A DNA stretch of 64,000 nt from Sabellastarte sp. h YS-2021 (GCA_964017235.1 OZ024928.1:79107566-79171565), one strand, 5' to 3'. Counted from the first letter of the stretch, positions 41,284 to 54,256 are shown. Notes: generated from the letters alone by a model not told the origin. A program made the numbers and translations.

Positions 41284-44136
41284 GCGGGACGCTTGTTTGT
41301 GTATGGGAGACCTTCAGGCTCCGCCGGCTCTGCCGGCTCCGCCGGCTCCGCATTTCGTTTTCCTTATAACTCTGTAACCGTTAGGCGGATTCTTTTCAAA
41401 TTTGGCAGGTTTAGGCAGTAGCCTTGGGGAATTTTTTTGAATATGCTGCAGTGACATTTCAACCCATCAGAGAGGTCACATGACCAAAAATGTCTTTTTT
41501 CGATGGGGAAGCTTGTCCGGATGATAACTTAAAAGGAATTTTATCAATTCACCTGAAACTTGGCAAATACATTCATTCTATTAAAATCTGGAAATCATTA
41601 GATTTTGGCATTGATTGGTTAAGAAATGGCTGAGTAATTAATGATTAATTAATCATTACGAATTTTCCAAATAAGGAAAACACAAAAATGCTTATATCTC
41701 GAAAACCGTGCTAGATAGAGCGATTTCGACAAAATTTTTGACCCACAGGGTATCTCTGCGGAGTAGTTTTCCCAATATCCAAAAAATTTTTGTCTCGCCA
41801 AAAATGGCGGCCATTTTGAATTTTCGAATTTTTCGCAAAAATTGCAAAACATAAAAATGCTTATATCTCGAAAACCCTGCTAGATAGAGCGATTTTGATG
41901 AAATTTTTGACCCACAGGGTATATCTACAGAGTAGCCATGCCAATTTTCAAAAAAATTTTGTCTCGCCAAAAATGGCGGCCATTTTGAATTTTCGAATTT
42001 TTCGCAAAAATTGCAAAACATAAAAATGCTTATATCTCGAAAACCCTGCTAGATAGAGCGATTTTGACGAAATTTTTGACCCACAGGGTATCTCTGGAGA
42101 GTAGCCATGCCAATTTTCAAAAAAGAAATTGCTCGCAAAAAATGGCGGCCATTTTGAATTTTCTTCGAATTTTTCACAAAATTGCAAAACATAAAAATAC
42201 TTATATCTCGAAAACCGTGCTAGATAGAGCGATTTCGACGAAATTTTTGACCCACAGGGTATCTGTGCAGAGTAGCCATGCCAATTTTCAAAAAAATTTT
42301 GTCTTGCCAAAAATGGCGGCCATTTTGAATTTTTGCGCAAAAATTGCAAAACACAAAAATGCTAGTATTTCGAAAACCGTGCTACATAGAGCGATTTCGA
42401 CGAAATTTTTGATCTTCAGGGTATCTCTGCAGAGCAGCTATCCCAAAGAGCTTTCACTTGGTGAAGTTTCAGACCCACAGCTAATTGCTCACCTACTCAA
42501 AATGAGTAAGTGCGAATTACCTCTAAAAGTATTGCAGATAGCCAATTTTTCTCAAATAACTCATTCACCTACTTTTGGAAGAGCTTTCACTTGGTGAAGT
42601 TTCAGACCCATAGCTAATTACTCACCTACTCAAAATGAGTAAATGCGAATTATCTCTAAAAGTATTGCAGATAGCCAATTTTTCTCACATAAATCATTCA
42701 CCTACTTTTGGGAGAGCTTTCACTTGGTGAAGTTTCAGACCCATAGCTAATTACTCACCTACTCAAAATGAGTAAATGCGAATTATCTCTAAAAGTATTG
42801 CAGATAGCCAATTTTTCTCAAATAAATCATTCACCTACTTTTGGGAGAGCTTTCACTTGGTGAAGTTTCAGACCCATAGCTAATTACTCACCTACTCAAA
42901 ATGAGTAAATGCGAATTATCTCTAAAAGTATTGCAGATAGCCAATTTTTCTCAAATAACTCATTCACCTACTTTTGGGAGAGCTTTCACTCTGTGAAGTT
43001 TCAGACCCATAGCTAATTACTCACCTACTCAAAATGAGTAAATGTGAATTATCTCTAAAAGTATTGTAGATAGCCAATTTTTCTCAAATAACTCATTCAC
43101 CTACTTTTGGCAGAGCTTTCACTTGGTGAAGTTTCAGACCCATAGCTAATTATTCACCTACTCAAAATGAGTAAATGTGAATTATCTCTAAAAGTATTGC
43201 AGATAGCCAATTTTTCTCAAATAACTCATTCACCTACTTTTGGGACAGCTTTCACTCTGTGAAGTTTCAGACCCATAGCTAATTACTCACCTACTCAAAA
43301 TGAGTAAATGCAAATTATCTCTAAAAGTATTGTAGATAGCCAATTTTTCTCAAATAACTCATTCACCTACTTTTGGCAGAGCTTTCACTTGGTGAAGTTT
43401 CAGACCCATAGCTAATTACTCACCTACTCAAAATGAGTAAATGCGAATTATCTCTAAAAGTATTGCAGATAGCCAATTTTTCTCAAATAACGCATTCACC
43501 TACTTTTGGGAGAGCTTTCACTTTGTGAAGTTTCAGACCCATAGATAATTATTCACCTACTCAAAATGAGTAAATGTGAATTATCTCTTAATAGTATTGC
43601 AGATAGCCAATTTTTCTCAAATAACTCATTCACCTACTTTTGGAAGAGCTTTTACACATGAAAATGAAAAATTGTGAATATCTCGGAAAAGCTATTTCTT
43701 CTGCTTTAATGCTCGGCGGGAGATACACACCGCGGCAGTGGTCTTGACAAAAATTTTTGTCTCCCCAAAAATGGTGGCCATTTTGAATTTTTAAAGTTTT
43801 TGCAAAACACAAAAATGCTTATATCTCGAAAACCGTGCTATATGGAGCGAACTCAACAAAATTTTTGACCTGCTGGGTATCTCTGCAGAGTAGCCATGCC
43901 AATTTTCAAAATATTTTTGTCTCGCCAAATATAGCGGACATTTTCAATTTTTTAATTTTTTGCAAAACACAAAAATGCTTATATCTTGAAAACCGTGCTA
44001 GATAGAGCACACTGCGCTGACTTTGGTTGCCACAACAGTATAAGGCTAGAAACGAAGCATTTTCTTAATACTTTAGCACTCACCTTTATATCCTTTTCGG
44101 GACGCTTATCTTTTTTTTTTGCGAGCGATCCTCTAG
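41284..44136 (+). mobile_element. Family B element, copy 2, with two different tandem cores
   Basis: 5' GCGGGACGCTTGTTTGT, CG-rich triplets (CTCCGCCGGCTCTGCCGGC). First core: about five units of about 170 bp with CTTATATCTCGAAAACC and AAAATGGCGGCCATTTTGAA. Second core at 42448-43650: nine units of 133 bp (GAGCTTTCACTTGGTGAAGT, CACCTACTCAAAATGAGTAA). Then more of the first type, and the 3' end CGGGACGCTT..GCGAGCGATCCTCTAG. Confidence 0.75.
42448..43650 (+). repeat. 133-bp tandem array, nine units
   Basis: Regular starts at 42448, 42581, 42714 and onward. Units are highly similar, with a palindromic core CTCAAAATGAG. Nested inside family B copy 2, whose own units flank it on both sides. Confidence 0.9.
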
Positions 44137-44539
44137 TTAGTTTTGAGGTACCAACGTGTAATAAACTCCTTTATTATCATAGATTTTAGTGAAAGTTTGT
44201 TATGATTAGAACCAGATACTGATATTGGATGTTCTTATTATAGAGAGTCTACTCAGCTGGTGTTACATTGGGATGGGAGTGTTTCTTGGGCAGATGAAAT
44301 GTAAAGTGAATAAAATCATGGCTTTATCGAAATAAACTGATTTTAGATCTATTTTTAAGCTATTTTGGAATGACCTAATTAATCATCCCATTCTAATACC
44401 ACCCCAGTCTAACACCAGTCACTAGTCATGTAGTGTAATCAGTTTAACACTTACTCTCACATTTGAATATGAATGCCAATGTTATGCATCATGCTTTGAG
44501 GCTGCATATTTGGGCAATATAAATAAATAGATAATTGTA

Positions 44540-46250
44540 TCCACCAGATGTATCCAGTGGATACTTTGGTTTAGCATTCACTATGCTGCTACTGCTCATA
44601 GAGGTTTTTGACGATAATGCTCTCAGCGGAAAACTAGACCAGCTAGTTTCACCAAATTTGCAGGATATCTTCATTTGGAGGTAATCTTCTCTGCGACTGA
44701 AATTAGCCTCATTCTGAAGAACAAGATGGTCATCCTGGGCATTTCTTTAAAAATTATCTACCTTTTTCTACTGGCTGGTTCGCAGAACTAGAAGGACCAA
44801 TCTCTTCTTAGGTGATTTGTTTAACAGATATATATGTTCTCTACAAGCATGCAGAAATTTGACCTTGAAGTTTTTCATTCAAGGTCATCCATAGAGTGGC
44901 CCACTTGGCGGACTTTATAAGTACCTATATCTCCCGTACTATTGGTCCTGTAGGTTTAGCATATGAAGCCAACCTATAGGAAATCATGGGCTGGGAATCT
45001 TCTGATGATATCAGATTTGGCCTTGGGCCCCTCCTTCAAGGTCAAACGAGGATAGCCAAACTTAAAAGTGCTTATAATTCACTTACTCTTGGTCCTAAAG
45101 GTTTGCAATGTGAAACCAACCTGTAGGAAATCATGGGCTAGGAATCTTGTGATGTGTTCAGATTGACCTGAGTGCTAAGGACTACTGCTCTAGGACCTCT
45201 GAACAATTCCAAATTTTTTGCTGCCATCTTGACTTTTGCCAGAAATGGAAAATGTTGTTTATCTCAACAACTGTATTGTCCCTTTCATACTACAGGCAGT
45301 ACGTCCTGCGGTTTGAAGTTTTACTCACCATGGAACTGCCTCCCAGGTCGCCCCATTTCGTCTGAGTTGTTCACACTACAGGCAGATGGGCACTGATTGG
45401 ACACAGTTTTTTTAACCGTCACTAACAGTAGGATTACAGTACTACAAACGTTGGTCACCGAGAAGCAACATCCATTAACCTCAAATCACCTTTGGTAGTC
45501 GTCCGACAAACGCGTGACAAAACGACCAATACCTCCACTCACCTTATAGTGCACTGACTGGGCACTGACTCGCAAGTTTGCACACGGACGTCAGACGGTG
45601 ATCCAAGGAGAGTGAGGTTTCACCAATTGTGGGTTACCATGGGTGATAGTGCCTGTAGTATAAAAGGGGTATTAGAGATAGTGATTTCGGGCAAATTTTG
45701 GACCCACTGGGTATTAAGGACTACTCTTCTAGGACCTGTGAAAAATTCAGACTTTTCCAAATTTCAGGCTCCATCTTGAATTTTGACAGAATTGAAAAAT
45801 GTCGTTTATCATGAAAACTGTAAGAGATAGAGTGATTTCAGGCAAATATTGGACCCCCTGGGTACTAAGGACTGCTTCTCTGTGACCTCTGAAAAATTTA
45901 GACTTTTCCGAATTTGGGCCACCATTTTGAATTTTAGTGAAAATGTTATTTATCTCAAAAACCATAAGAGATATAGTGATTTCGGGCAAGTTTTGAACCA
46001 TGTGGGTACTATGGACTACTCCTCTAGGACCTCTGAAAATTGAGACTTTTCCGAATTTTGGCGGAAATGAAAAATGTCATTTTTCTTGAAGATTGTAACA
46101 CATAGAGCGATTTTGGGCAAATTTTGGCCCAACTGGATAACTCCTTTAATTCCTGTGAATAATTTAGAATTTTCGCCATCGCCATCTTGAACAATGCTTT
46201 TATCTTCAAAACCATGTTGTCCTTTTCTGGTGGATATATCTTTCATCTGG
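44540..46250 (+). mobile_element. Family C element, copy 2, with nested small element
   Basis: 5' TCCACCAGATGTATCCAGTG (hairpin partly decayed), a diverged triplet stretch (TATGCTGCTACTGCTC), a short run of the type 1 satellite (about 44.9-45.17 kb), then another unit type (about 45.67-46.22 kb: GGGTACTAAGGACTACTC, CTAGGACCTCTGAAAA). 3' end TTCTGGTGGATATATC then TTCATCTGG. A small inverted-repeat element is inserted at 45279-45670. Confidence 0.65.
45279..45670. mobile_element. Small terminal-inverted-repeat element (MITE-like), copy 1
   Basis: Ends CCCTTTCATACTACAGGC and its inverse GCCTGTAGTATAAAAGGGG. No coding. Internal phrases match copy 2 at 48.3-48.8 kb (GTTTGAAGTTTTACT-type, GAGTTGTTCACACTACAGGC, CAAACGTTGGTCACCGAGAA). 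The superfamily is undetermined. Confidence 0.75.
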
Positions 46251-48274
46251 CCACTGATATGTCCTTGGTCTAGTTAAGAATTTAACATACAGTTAAATAC
46301 AAAAGACACTGGATATAACCAAGGAGCAATTTATTTGACAAACAATTGACAAAGCAACTCTTCACCTGACGAGAAGTTAATTAGTTGATAAAGTCTGTTT
46401 GCACTTAACTGGAATTCAGTCAGAATCAGTGCACTGTGGAGAACCTTCAGTGAGCTTAATGCTTTGCCATTCAATTGCTATTACTGTGAGGGCTGCCACA
46501 AGTAGTATTTTTTTAACTCTTTCACCAGTAATCTACACTTCAACATTTTTTCCTCACAATTAACAGAAATTGGCATGGTTTATATTACTTTGTATGTGAA
46601 TAGCTTGAAAAATGCCAAGGTTTTGAGAGGAAAGTGTACACTTAATTTTCTGCTCCAAATAACCCATTTGCTCTACTCAAGTACCCACTCACAGAACTAT
46701 TATTAATGATCACATTACATTGTATAAAGAAAGATTAAGTGAATGTACACCTTGGCATTAGCAGTTGTTAACACTTAAAAAAAATCAGTCAGCCACATTG
46801 AGTGTTTCATTCAAAGTGTACGGTAAAAAGCTAAAAGTGAGCAAACTGGCGTACTGTTGGCCAAAATGGTTTAAATTTAATTGAGGTTTATACTTTTAAA
46901 TATTTATTTCAGAATATATTGTAGTCTATAAATGGATAAAACTCTCAGACCATAACTGCAAAAGTCATTAAATAAAGGAAGAAATTTAATAATATTTGAA
47001 GCTATAGACATTCGAAAAGAAAATCTAGACTTAATAAATGAGACAATGTGTAGTTGCCCATAAAACTGGTGAATATACACTTTTTATTTGGTATCCATGT
47101 TTTTTTGCTTGAAATGTAACACAAAATACTGAAGTACGTGATTAAGTTTTGAAAGAAAGAAAGAAAGAAAGAAAGAAATACAAAGTTCTTTATCAGCTTT
47201 CAGTCTTCTTGAATAATGAAATCACTCTTACTTTGTCAATATAGATTACATTTCATACACACACAAACACACACATGAAAAAAGCCATAGGCCATGCCTT
47301 CTAATCACCATAATTGTCCCTCCGTTGGTGGGTGCTGTATTTATTGTTGCCCACCCTTCTTTTTCTTGGAGTATCTCTTTTTGGACAATCAGTACTACAG
47401 AAGATATTGTGAATAAATCAAGTAAAATAAAAACAGGAATACAGTAAAGACAAAAAACAGAAAGTGAATTGACATGTCATTTTGGGAAGTTTGGAGGCAT
47501 GGCCATTGCCTACGATTTTCAGTGAAACTAAAGTAGACGTCCTGAGATGAAAATTTGGATGTAATACTTTGGAGGAAATCTGTTTTTGGTAAAGTATATT
47601 TTTTATTTATTGCTAAACAAGTGCAACAGTTACATTTTTTTTTCAAACTCTCCCTAGAACATTAAAATATATCTTCCCTTTTCTCCTACAGATATGAAAA
47701 GGCTAATACTGCCGTGCCTGAAAAAAGAGAACATTTGAAAAATCAAGATAGAGTTACAGTTTTGTGAAAAGTATGTGTCATTATGAATTTATGGCATCAG
47801 TCACATCACTGCAATTAAGGAGAACATGTAGTTTTGTCATGCATATATATGTGACGTCTTTAGCTTCATGTACTTTCCTTTTAAATGTAAAATTTTTTAG
47901 CCAGTGGGGTATTGAGGATCATATTTTAAAATAGCCAGCTTAGTTTATAAATTTCTTGACTGGGGATTATGACAGTACTGTATTTATCCATTTAAATAAA
48001 TTGGAAGCGATACATTTTTATCCAGGGAGAAGGGTGACTGTTACAGATAAAATAACAACTCTCGAGTCTGGTGGCATTGGGCAATAATAGACCCTTAATA
48101 ACATGCATGTCGATTGTCAACACATACGATGGTGGGAGAACTTAAAAGATTAAAAAAAAACAACCTTTATTCTGAAGAAATTATACACTTTTAGCTTGTA
48201 TATTTGTTAATTTTTAAGTGCTTTTGTTCAGTACTGCCATGTTGTGTTTCAGTTTTCTCCATTTTCTGTAATGC
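46251..48274. other. Intron 8, unremarkable part
   Basis: Mostly AT-rich unique-looking sequence. A GAAA microsatellite of about six to seven units is at 47150-47178. No exon or element recognised. Confidence 0.5.
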
Positions 48275-48840
48275 TACTTTCACACTACAGGTGTTACGTC
48301 CCACTGTTAGAAGTTTTACTTGGCAGTGGAACTGCCCCAAGGTCACCCCATTTTGTCCGAGTTGTTCACACTACAGGCGGATGGCCACTGATGGGACACT
48401 GTTTTTTAACCGTCAATAACAGTAGGATGACAGTACTACAAACGTTGGTCACCGAGAAGCAAAAACCTCCATTAACTCACCTTCAGTAGCCGTTGGACGA
48501 ACACACGGTGAAAAGACCAATAACTTAACTCACCTTATGTCGCTGTATTACACTGAAAGTTAACCAAATCACAACCTTATGTACACCGTGGACCACACCT
48601 TCAGTTACCACAGTAAGAAAGTCATATGTCCATGCATGAAATCGTCATTGCTCACGTTACCGAAATCAGAGACGGAAATGTTAAACAATTCAAAACTTCT
48701 GTAGGACGTGCAAGATAATAGACAGTTTGCCACTGATACGCAAGGTCGCAAATGGACGTCAGGTGGAGATCCAAGGACAGGGACATTTCACCAAACGCGG
48801 GTTACTGCAGGTGATACCGCCTGTAGTGTGAAAGGGGTAT
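48275..48840. mobile_element. Small terminal-inverted-repeat element (MITE-like), copy 2
   Basis: Ends CTTTCACACTACAGGTG and GCCTGTAGTGTGAAAGGGG. It is longer than copy 1 by an internal segment (about 48.54-48.72 kb) that copy 1 lacks. Confidence 0.75.
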
Positions 48841-49520
48841 AAGCAGGTATTTGATTGGGGGTGTACTAAAACACATCTTTTTTTCAAAATCCTGAAATTT
48901 CAAAGGTGGAGAGGAGGAGGGAGTGGAGCATTTAATAGGGAGGGAGCATTTAGTTGGATAAATACGGTATTTTGATCAATTCCTTTTTCCTTACAGAAGT
49001 AAATCTTTCTCAAGATGTACTAGACCCAATAAGGCCTAGCACGTCCAATGGCAGAATGAATTCCTTCTAATGCTGGGATGAAGTACTATAAATGTATGAT
49101 TAGGTGGTCGTCTGTGAATATGCTTAAAGTTTCAAATACGTTAGAAATTCCAAATATAATATTAACATTAATATAGTTCATTGGAAATTGAAATATGTTA
49201 TTTGTATTGCAAAAAATTCCCATTGCACGCTAGTTTTTGAAAGGCAAATACAATGCAAATATTTTGAAATTAAATGCTTGTTGAAGGCTTTTAGTGTACA
49301 ACAGTTTTGTATTGAATATGTTTATATGTGAAAAGATAGGGAAATACCTTGTATTTAAAGTAAAGGTGATTAAATATCTTTACTGTAACTATAATTATGA
49401 GCATAAATGTTAATGTACAGAAAACATTTTTACAATTTACAAAAAATCCTTTAATTCAGAAACTTGTTGTAATTGCACAAATTAACTGTTATTCATATCA
49501 CATTTATATTCTCATTTAGG

Positions 49521-49701
49521 GTATCTGCAAATACAGTGGTAGAGGTTTGGAAAGGTGGTCCCAATTCTTTTGCGCCAGAAATGTATCATGTGACCAAACT
49601 TGGCTTCCCCACTATTTTGTCATCCTGTTGGTACCTCAGTAGTATAACTTTTGGTCCAGATTGGGTTAAATTTTACCAATGTGAACCATATAATTTTAGT
49701 G
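49521..49701 (+). pseudogene. HEXA/HEXB: Hexosaminidase pocket exon, extra copy (9a), probably not spliced in frame
   Basis: Encodes a clear homologue of the pocket exon: NTVVEVWKGGPNSFAPEMYH, KLGFPTILSSCWYLSSITFG, PDWVKFYQCEPYNFSG, with a G/GTAAGC donor in phase 1 like the others. It is three codons longer than the other copies. The only good acceptor (TTTAG, 49519) leaves one extra G before the homologous frame, so joining exon 8 to it would shift the frame. At the specificity positions it has Ser-Ser. It may be a dying exon, or one whose inclusion silences the transcript. Confidence 0.75.
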
Positions 49702-51490
49702 GTAAGCCACAGTTGCCTATTGTTTCTTGGGTACTGGTTGATTTGCATGTGGAACTCAACCCAACTCCAGAAATGCATTATTTGTGGAGTGTATTCTGAA
49801 GCCTTACTTGAAACTTATAATACTGCAGAGATTTTAGTGCTCTGTAAATATAAGCCTTTCTCAGCTATTAGTTTTAATGTTTATAATCAGAAATAAATCA
49901 GAAAACAAAAATAATTTAAATTATATAATTCAAACATTAAGTTATATGTGGTAATGCTGTCCCATTGTTTAACCTTGTTTAGAAAATTATTCAATCAAGG
50001 GAATTACAATGAAATGTTTCAAGTGCTATCAAATGGTATTTCAGCCAGTTAATATTATACATTTAGTCATACTTTCCACCTTTCCAAATATATATTTTCC
50101 TTTTTGTTTGTAATGTATATTAATTTATCTCATAATTATTGTATTAGTTTGGTGGAAATTCAAAGGAAAGCAGATGAAGCATTTCTTGTTAGTGTGTTTT
50201 GTGGCTTATAGTTTGGTATTGGCTATTTCTTTTGGTTTTTTTTTTTTTTGACACTTTCATTACTTTCTAACTAACCATTGGTAAAAAACTTTTACAGTTA
50301 TAACCACTCTATTAAACATTCTAGAGAAAACATGGTAGAGTAGCCTTTATTTTAATGAAATATCCACAAGAATTGTAAGGGCATAATATCATATTTATTG
50401 TATCTAATTGAAGCCAATTATATACATTTACTAGCTTTTGCCTTTTGTTTTTTCAAAATTCACTTCTTCTGCTAGTCAATCCGTTTTTGGAAATGTGAAT
50501 TTGTTCTTTGTGAAGCTTTAGGAATTAAAATGCTGAATAAATAATGATATAGCTGCTTCTTTGTTTACTAATTTAACAATGGCAATTGTCTAGATTGTTA
50601 ATCTTCTGGTTATAACAATAACCATATTTCATTGTATAAATGCCCCTCCCTGTTAAACACCCCACCACCCCACTTTATTATTCTGGGTTTCCAAAAAATT
50701 CAAAACAAACATGGGACTTTTGATCAAGAATGCCTTAAAATATACAAAAATATGAGATAAAAATGTATAATTTCTTCAGGTTAAAGGTTGTAATATTTCA
50801 AGTTCTCCCATTATATGTGTTGACAGTGGAGAAGCATGTTGTAAAGTATATATAGTCTTAAATTACTTTCAGACACTTGCTGGTTGTTTTTTTCTATCTG
50901 TAATACTAGCCCCCTTTTAAAAAATACATTGCCCCTGGGGTGTTTTTGGTGAAATATGGTACATAAGTGACAAATATAATAAATTTTGGGGAAAATTTGA
51001 AGTTACTTTCTAGAGCTAATTTTCAAAGCATTGACCCTCTACCATTCTCAGCTTTACCAAATTCACTGTTTATTTGTGTTTGCTGCATAACATGCATGTT
51101 CAGGCATGGATATGTTCAAATAATATCAAGGGGTATACCAAAGTTTAAAATGTCCGAAAAATTTACACTGAACAACTGGCATGGTATGTTGTGGAATGTA
51201 TAATCCTAGTATTGATCAGACCTTGTTGTTGACAGTGTATGAAGTTTACCGAAAAACTTTCCAGGTCCAGCGGACCTGCATCTCAAAAATATTACAGGTC
51301 CATAATAAAAATGGTATGTCTCTATTTCAATGTAGGCTCAATAAATATTGAGTTTCAACTTTCAAATAAAGAATTCCCAGCATTCTAGTGAACAAAATAT
51401 GATCTTGATATCACTTTACTTGGTAAAAACTAGGTCAAGTTTCTTTTAATTTCCCATTTAATTTTTGCGTCTCTTTGTCCATCCTTCAAG
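49702..51490. other. Intron between pocket exon copies 9a and 9b
   Basis: AT-rich; a T tract near 50236-50250. No mobile element boundaries or exon-like frame recognised. Confidence 0.5.
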
Positions 51491-51662
51491 GTTCAGCCTA
51501 ATACTGTTGTGGAAGTGTGGAAAGGTGGATATGAAGAAGAACTGGACAAAGTGACCAAGCTTGGCTTGAGAACCATGTTGTCTTCTTGCTGGTATCTCAA
51601 TAAAATCAGTTACGCAGCTGATTGGCACAAGTACTATACTTGTGATCCACAGAGCTTTAATG
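51491..51662 (+). CDS. HEXA/HEXB: Hexosaminidase exon 9b (alpha-like pocket exon)
   Basis: 172 bases, TTCAAG acceptor and AATG/GTAATC donor, phase 0 to 1. It encodes VQPNTVVEVWKGGYEEELDK, VTKLGLRTMLSSCWYLNKIS, YAADWHKYY. The Trp of EVWK and Tyr of WYL line the pocket (human alpha Trp392, Tyr421). Asn-Lys follows WYL, where the human alpha subunit has Asn423-Arg424, the pair that accepts negatively charged substrates. Sequence is about two thirds identical to the copy at 60629. Confidence 0.95.
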
Positions 51663-52445
51663 GTAATCACATCAATACTGGCTTATTTAAAATTAAGTGC
51701 CCCCTTCAGTAGGGGATGCTTATTGGCTTCACCCTGTTTTAAGACCGGCTACGTCACTGTCTCAGTATTTCTAAGTTGAATATCTCCCTTAATATAAGGC
51801 CTATTTTTACCAGTTATAATCCTATAGAATGGGAAAAGTTTTTTGACAGGTACAAATTTCACCTTGGACCTTTATCAAGGTTACATGATCAAAAACTGTT
51901 TTTACCCCACCACCCATGAGGGCTGTTGGGGTATTGTTTTCTCCCATGGTGTCCGGATGGGTGGCCGGGTGTTCGGGCAGGTGGTCGGGGGCGGGAAAAA
52001 GGTTATCTGGGCTTTATTTCAGAAACTGTAAGGTGTAGGAAGTGGATACTTTGTACTGACATTGGTTAGGGAGTGTAGGTGTGCAGCATCATGGTGTGAC
52101 CTTGATTTGACCTGTGACCAAATTTTTCCCCTGAGCCCCCCACCCCCACCCCTTTCTTTTATTTTGCAAGATAACCTCAAAAATATTGCCTGGAATTCTA
52201 TAAAACTTAGATGAATTATTCTTCATGATTATTTAAACCTAGTGATAAGACTTTAGGTCAATTTTATGGCCCTTTTGATTTTAACTTATTGCTTGATTTT
52301 ATATACCTATTTATGTGACTTGTAGTAATGTATTACCACTGAAAACCCCATCATATTTTATAAGCCTTTATCGTTACCATTTTTTACCTTTGTTCACTTT
52401 TTGCTGTGGGACACCCATTTTGGCCTTAGCAAAAACCGTTTTCTA
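51663..52445 (+). other. Intron with a possible further Helitron-like element
   Basis: About 51.89-52.44 kb starts with TACCCCACCACCCATGAGGG and TTGGGGTA (a weak hairpin), has a G-rich stretch (GGTGGCCGGGTGTTCGGGC) and ends AAACCGTTTTCTAG before T. The layout resembles families A-C, but only one copy is in the window, so the limits are weak. Confidence 0.4.
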
Positions 52446-52741
52446 GTATTTAGATTCTTTGGGTCCTGGTTAGATTGAATATCAGAAATGTTATTCTTCC
52501 CTCTAAAGAATATCGTATGTTCTTTATACAAGGATGTGGTAAACTTTCATTGTCATTACTCAGCTGAAGTAACTAAGTTAAAAAGACAACATTTTCTTGA
52601 AAAGTAAAATATTGACTATATGTTTAGTTTTTTAAATTATTTTTTGAATGTTCTCATCCACATGTGTGTTTATCTGCATGTAAAATTAGTGCATGAAGTT
52701 GTGATGGTTTTTTTGTTTGTACACATTGCACAATTATTATT

Positions 52742-53868
52742 TCATAAGGGATATACTGGATTCACTCATATTGTATCACTGCTTCCACTACTCTCGCCAT
52801 ATGTTTAGGTTTGTGTGTGTGGTAACTCAAAAAGGTTTTCACAGATTTCATTCAAACTTGATACATTGGGCCAGGAGAGGGGTATCCTATTTTAATTCAA
52901 ACTTGATACATTGGGCCAGGAGAGGGGTATCCTATTTTAATTTAAGGTGACCTTAAAATCCCAATAACAAAGATCTTATGGCCATTGAAAGATGAGAAAT
53001 GGATCTTTGGCCACTTAAAGCCTTCTGGATAACAAACTATGTGCGTCATCCAGCTACAATTTCACATGAGAACACTTAAATATATTCTCATATGTGCTAA
53101 AAATCGTGACTTTAAGTTTAAGTTTAAAGTGTGTTTGAGGCCCATAAACAACTCACCTGGGGACTTTTTTCTACATTTTTCAAATATTTTGCCCTACAAC
53201 TATCTATCTAACTACTGTATATGGTATTTGTTGAAAGTTGAGGTCTGTAGTTGCAAGTTTAAGGTTACCTAATATAAAGATTTCTAAAATGCTCACAGGG
53301 ACCCAGTTTATGCATGTTTTACCACTTTAATCCCTGTAATTTTCAAACTACATGTATGTGGCTTATCCAGCTGAAATCTCATCTTGGAATATTAATTATT
53401 TTGTCTTTTGTGCCAAAAATCAAGACTTTTTGTTGAAATTTAACTTGTGAATGAGGCCAATAAACACCCCCACCGGGTGATTTTTTCTACAGTTTTCACA
53501 CATTTTGCCTTGTACCTTGGGAAAGGTATGTCTTACTAATCTCACGCTGTACTAGATATTACTTCTACATGTGATCTGAAGTCTGTGATTTGAATTATAA
53601 GGTCATCTTAAAGTTTCTCATACATTTTAACAAGGACCCATTTTGTGCACTTTTTGTCACTTTAATGCAGGCTATCCAATTAAATGTTCACCTGTGGACA
53701 TATAATAAATTTGTATTCATGAATAGGAAAAATTAAAGGGTTAAGGGGCACAATTCAAAATATAAATTGTGGTATACAGGAAATAGATCAAATGAAAATA
53801 CCCAATCAATGCTTGTTTTGGCAGTGGCCAGGCTGGAGATATATTGGTGTTGAGTCTGTGGAATCTAG
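52742..53868 (+). mobile_element. Family A element, short diverged copy
   Basis: Starts near TCATAAGGGATATACTGGAT and shares core phrases with the 30.8 kb copy (GGTAACTCAAAAAGG, AGGCCCATAAACAACTCACC, TTTGCCCTACAAC). It ends GGCTGGAGATATATTGGTGT then GGAATCTAG. It contains an exact 45-bp duplication at 52850-52939 (ATTCAAACTTGATACATTGG). Confidence 0.6.
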
Positions 53869-54165
53869 TTCCAACAATTAAATCTATGATCAAATTATTT
53901 TTATAAAAGCTATAAAGAATTGTGGTATAATTAAGTTGGGTTAAATCAAAGTAATGCATCAGCTATTAAAGTAAACCAGTTTCGCTTTCCTTTTCCAGCT
54001 GATTTAACTATCATAACACATAGTCTTTAATAATGTAACAAAACTGAAATACTAACTTGTAGTGTAAAGTTAGTAATAGCAAAATGATAATAGTAGGAGA
54101 ATTTGTTTAAAAATTGTGTACTTGTGTTTCTGTGTATAATTGCATGGGTTTTGTATACATTCCAG

Positions 54166-54256
54166 GAACTCAGGAACAAAAGAAACTTGTGATGGGTGGG
54201 GAGCTGTGTATGTGGGGTGAATATGTGGATGCCACTAATGTCCTCTCAAGGACTTG
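54166..54256 (+). CDS. HEXA/HEXB: Hexosaminidase exon 10a
   Basis: 91 bases, TTCCAG acceptor, CTTG/GTCAGT donor (a weaker donor), phase 1 to 2. It encodes [30 protein letters not shown]. The Trp and Glu of MWGEY are active-site residues (human alpha Trp460, Glu462). It has GGEL where human subunits and the 61346 copy have GGEA. Confidence 0.95.

Noticed and set aside
41649-42597. Reading frames over family B units on both strands
   Set aside because: They repeat the same peptide every unit and follow the satellite period; no coding signal.
42448-43650. CRISPR-like array
   Set aside because: Units are repeats throughout, with no unique spacers, in an animal intron; it is a satellite.
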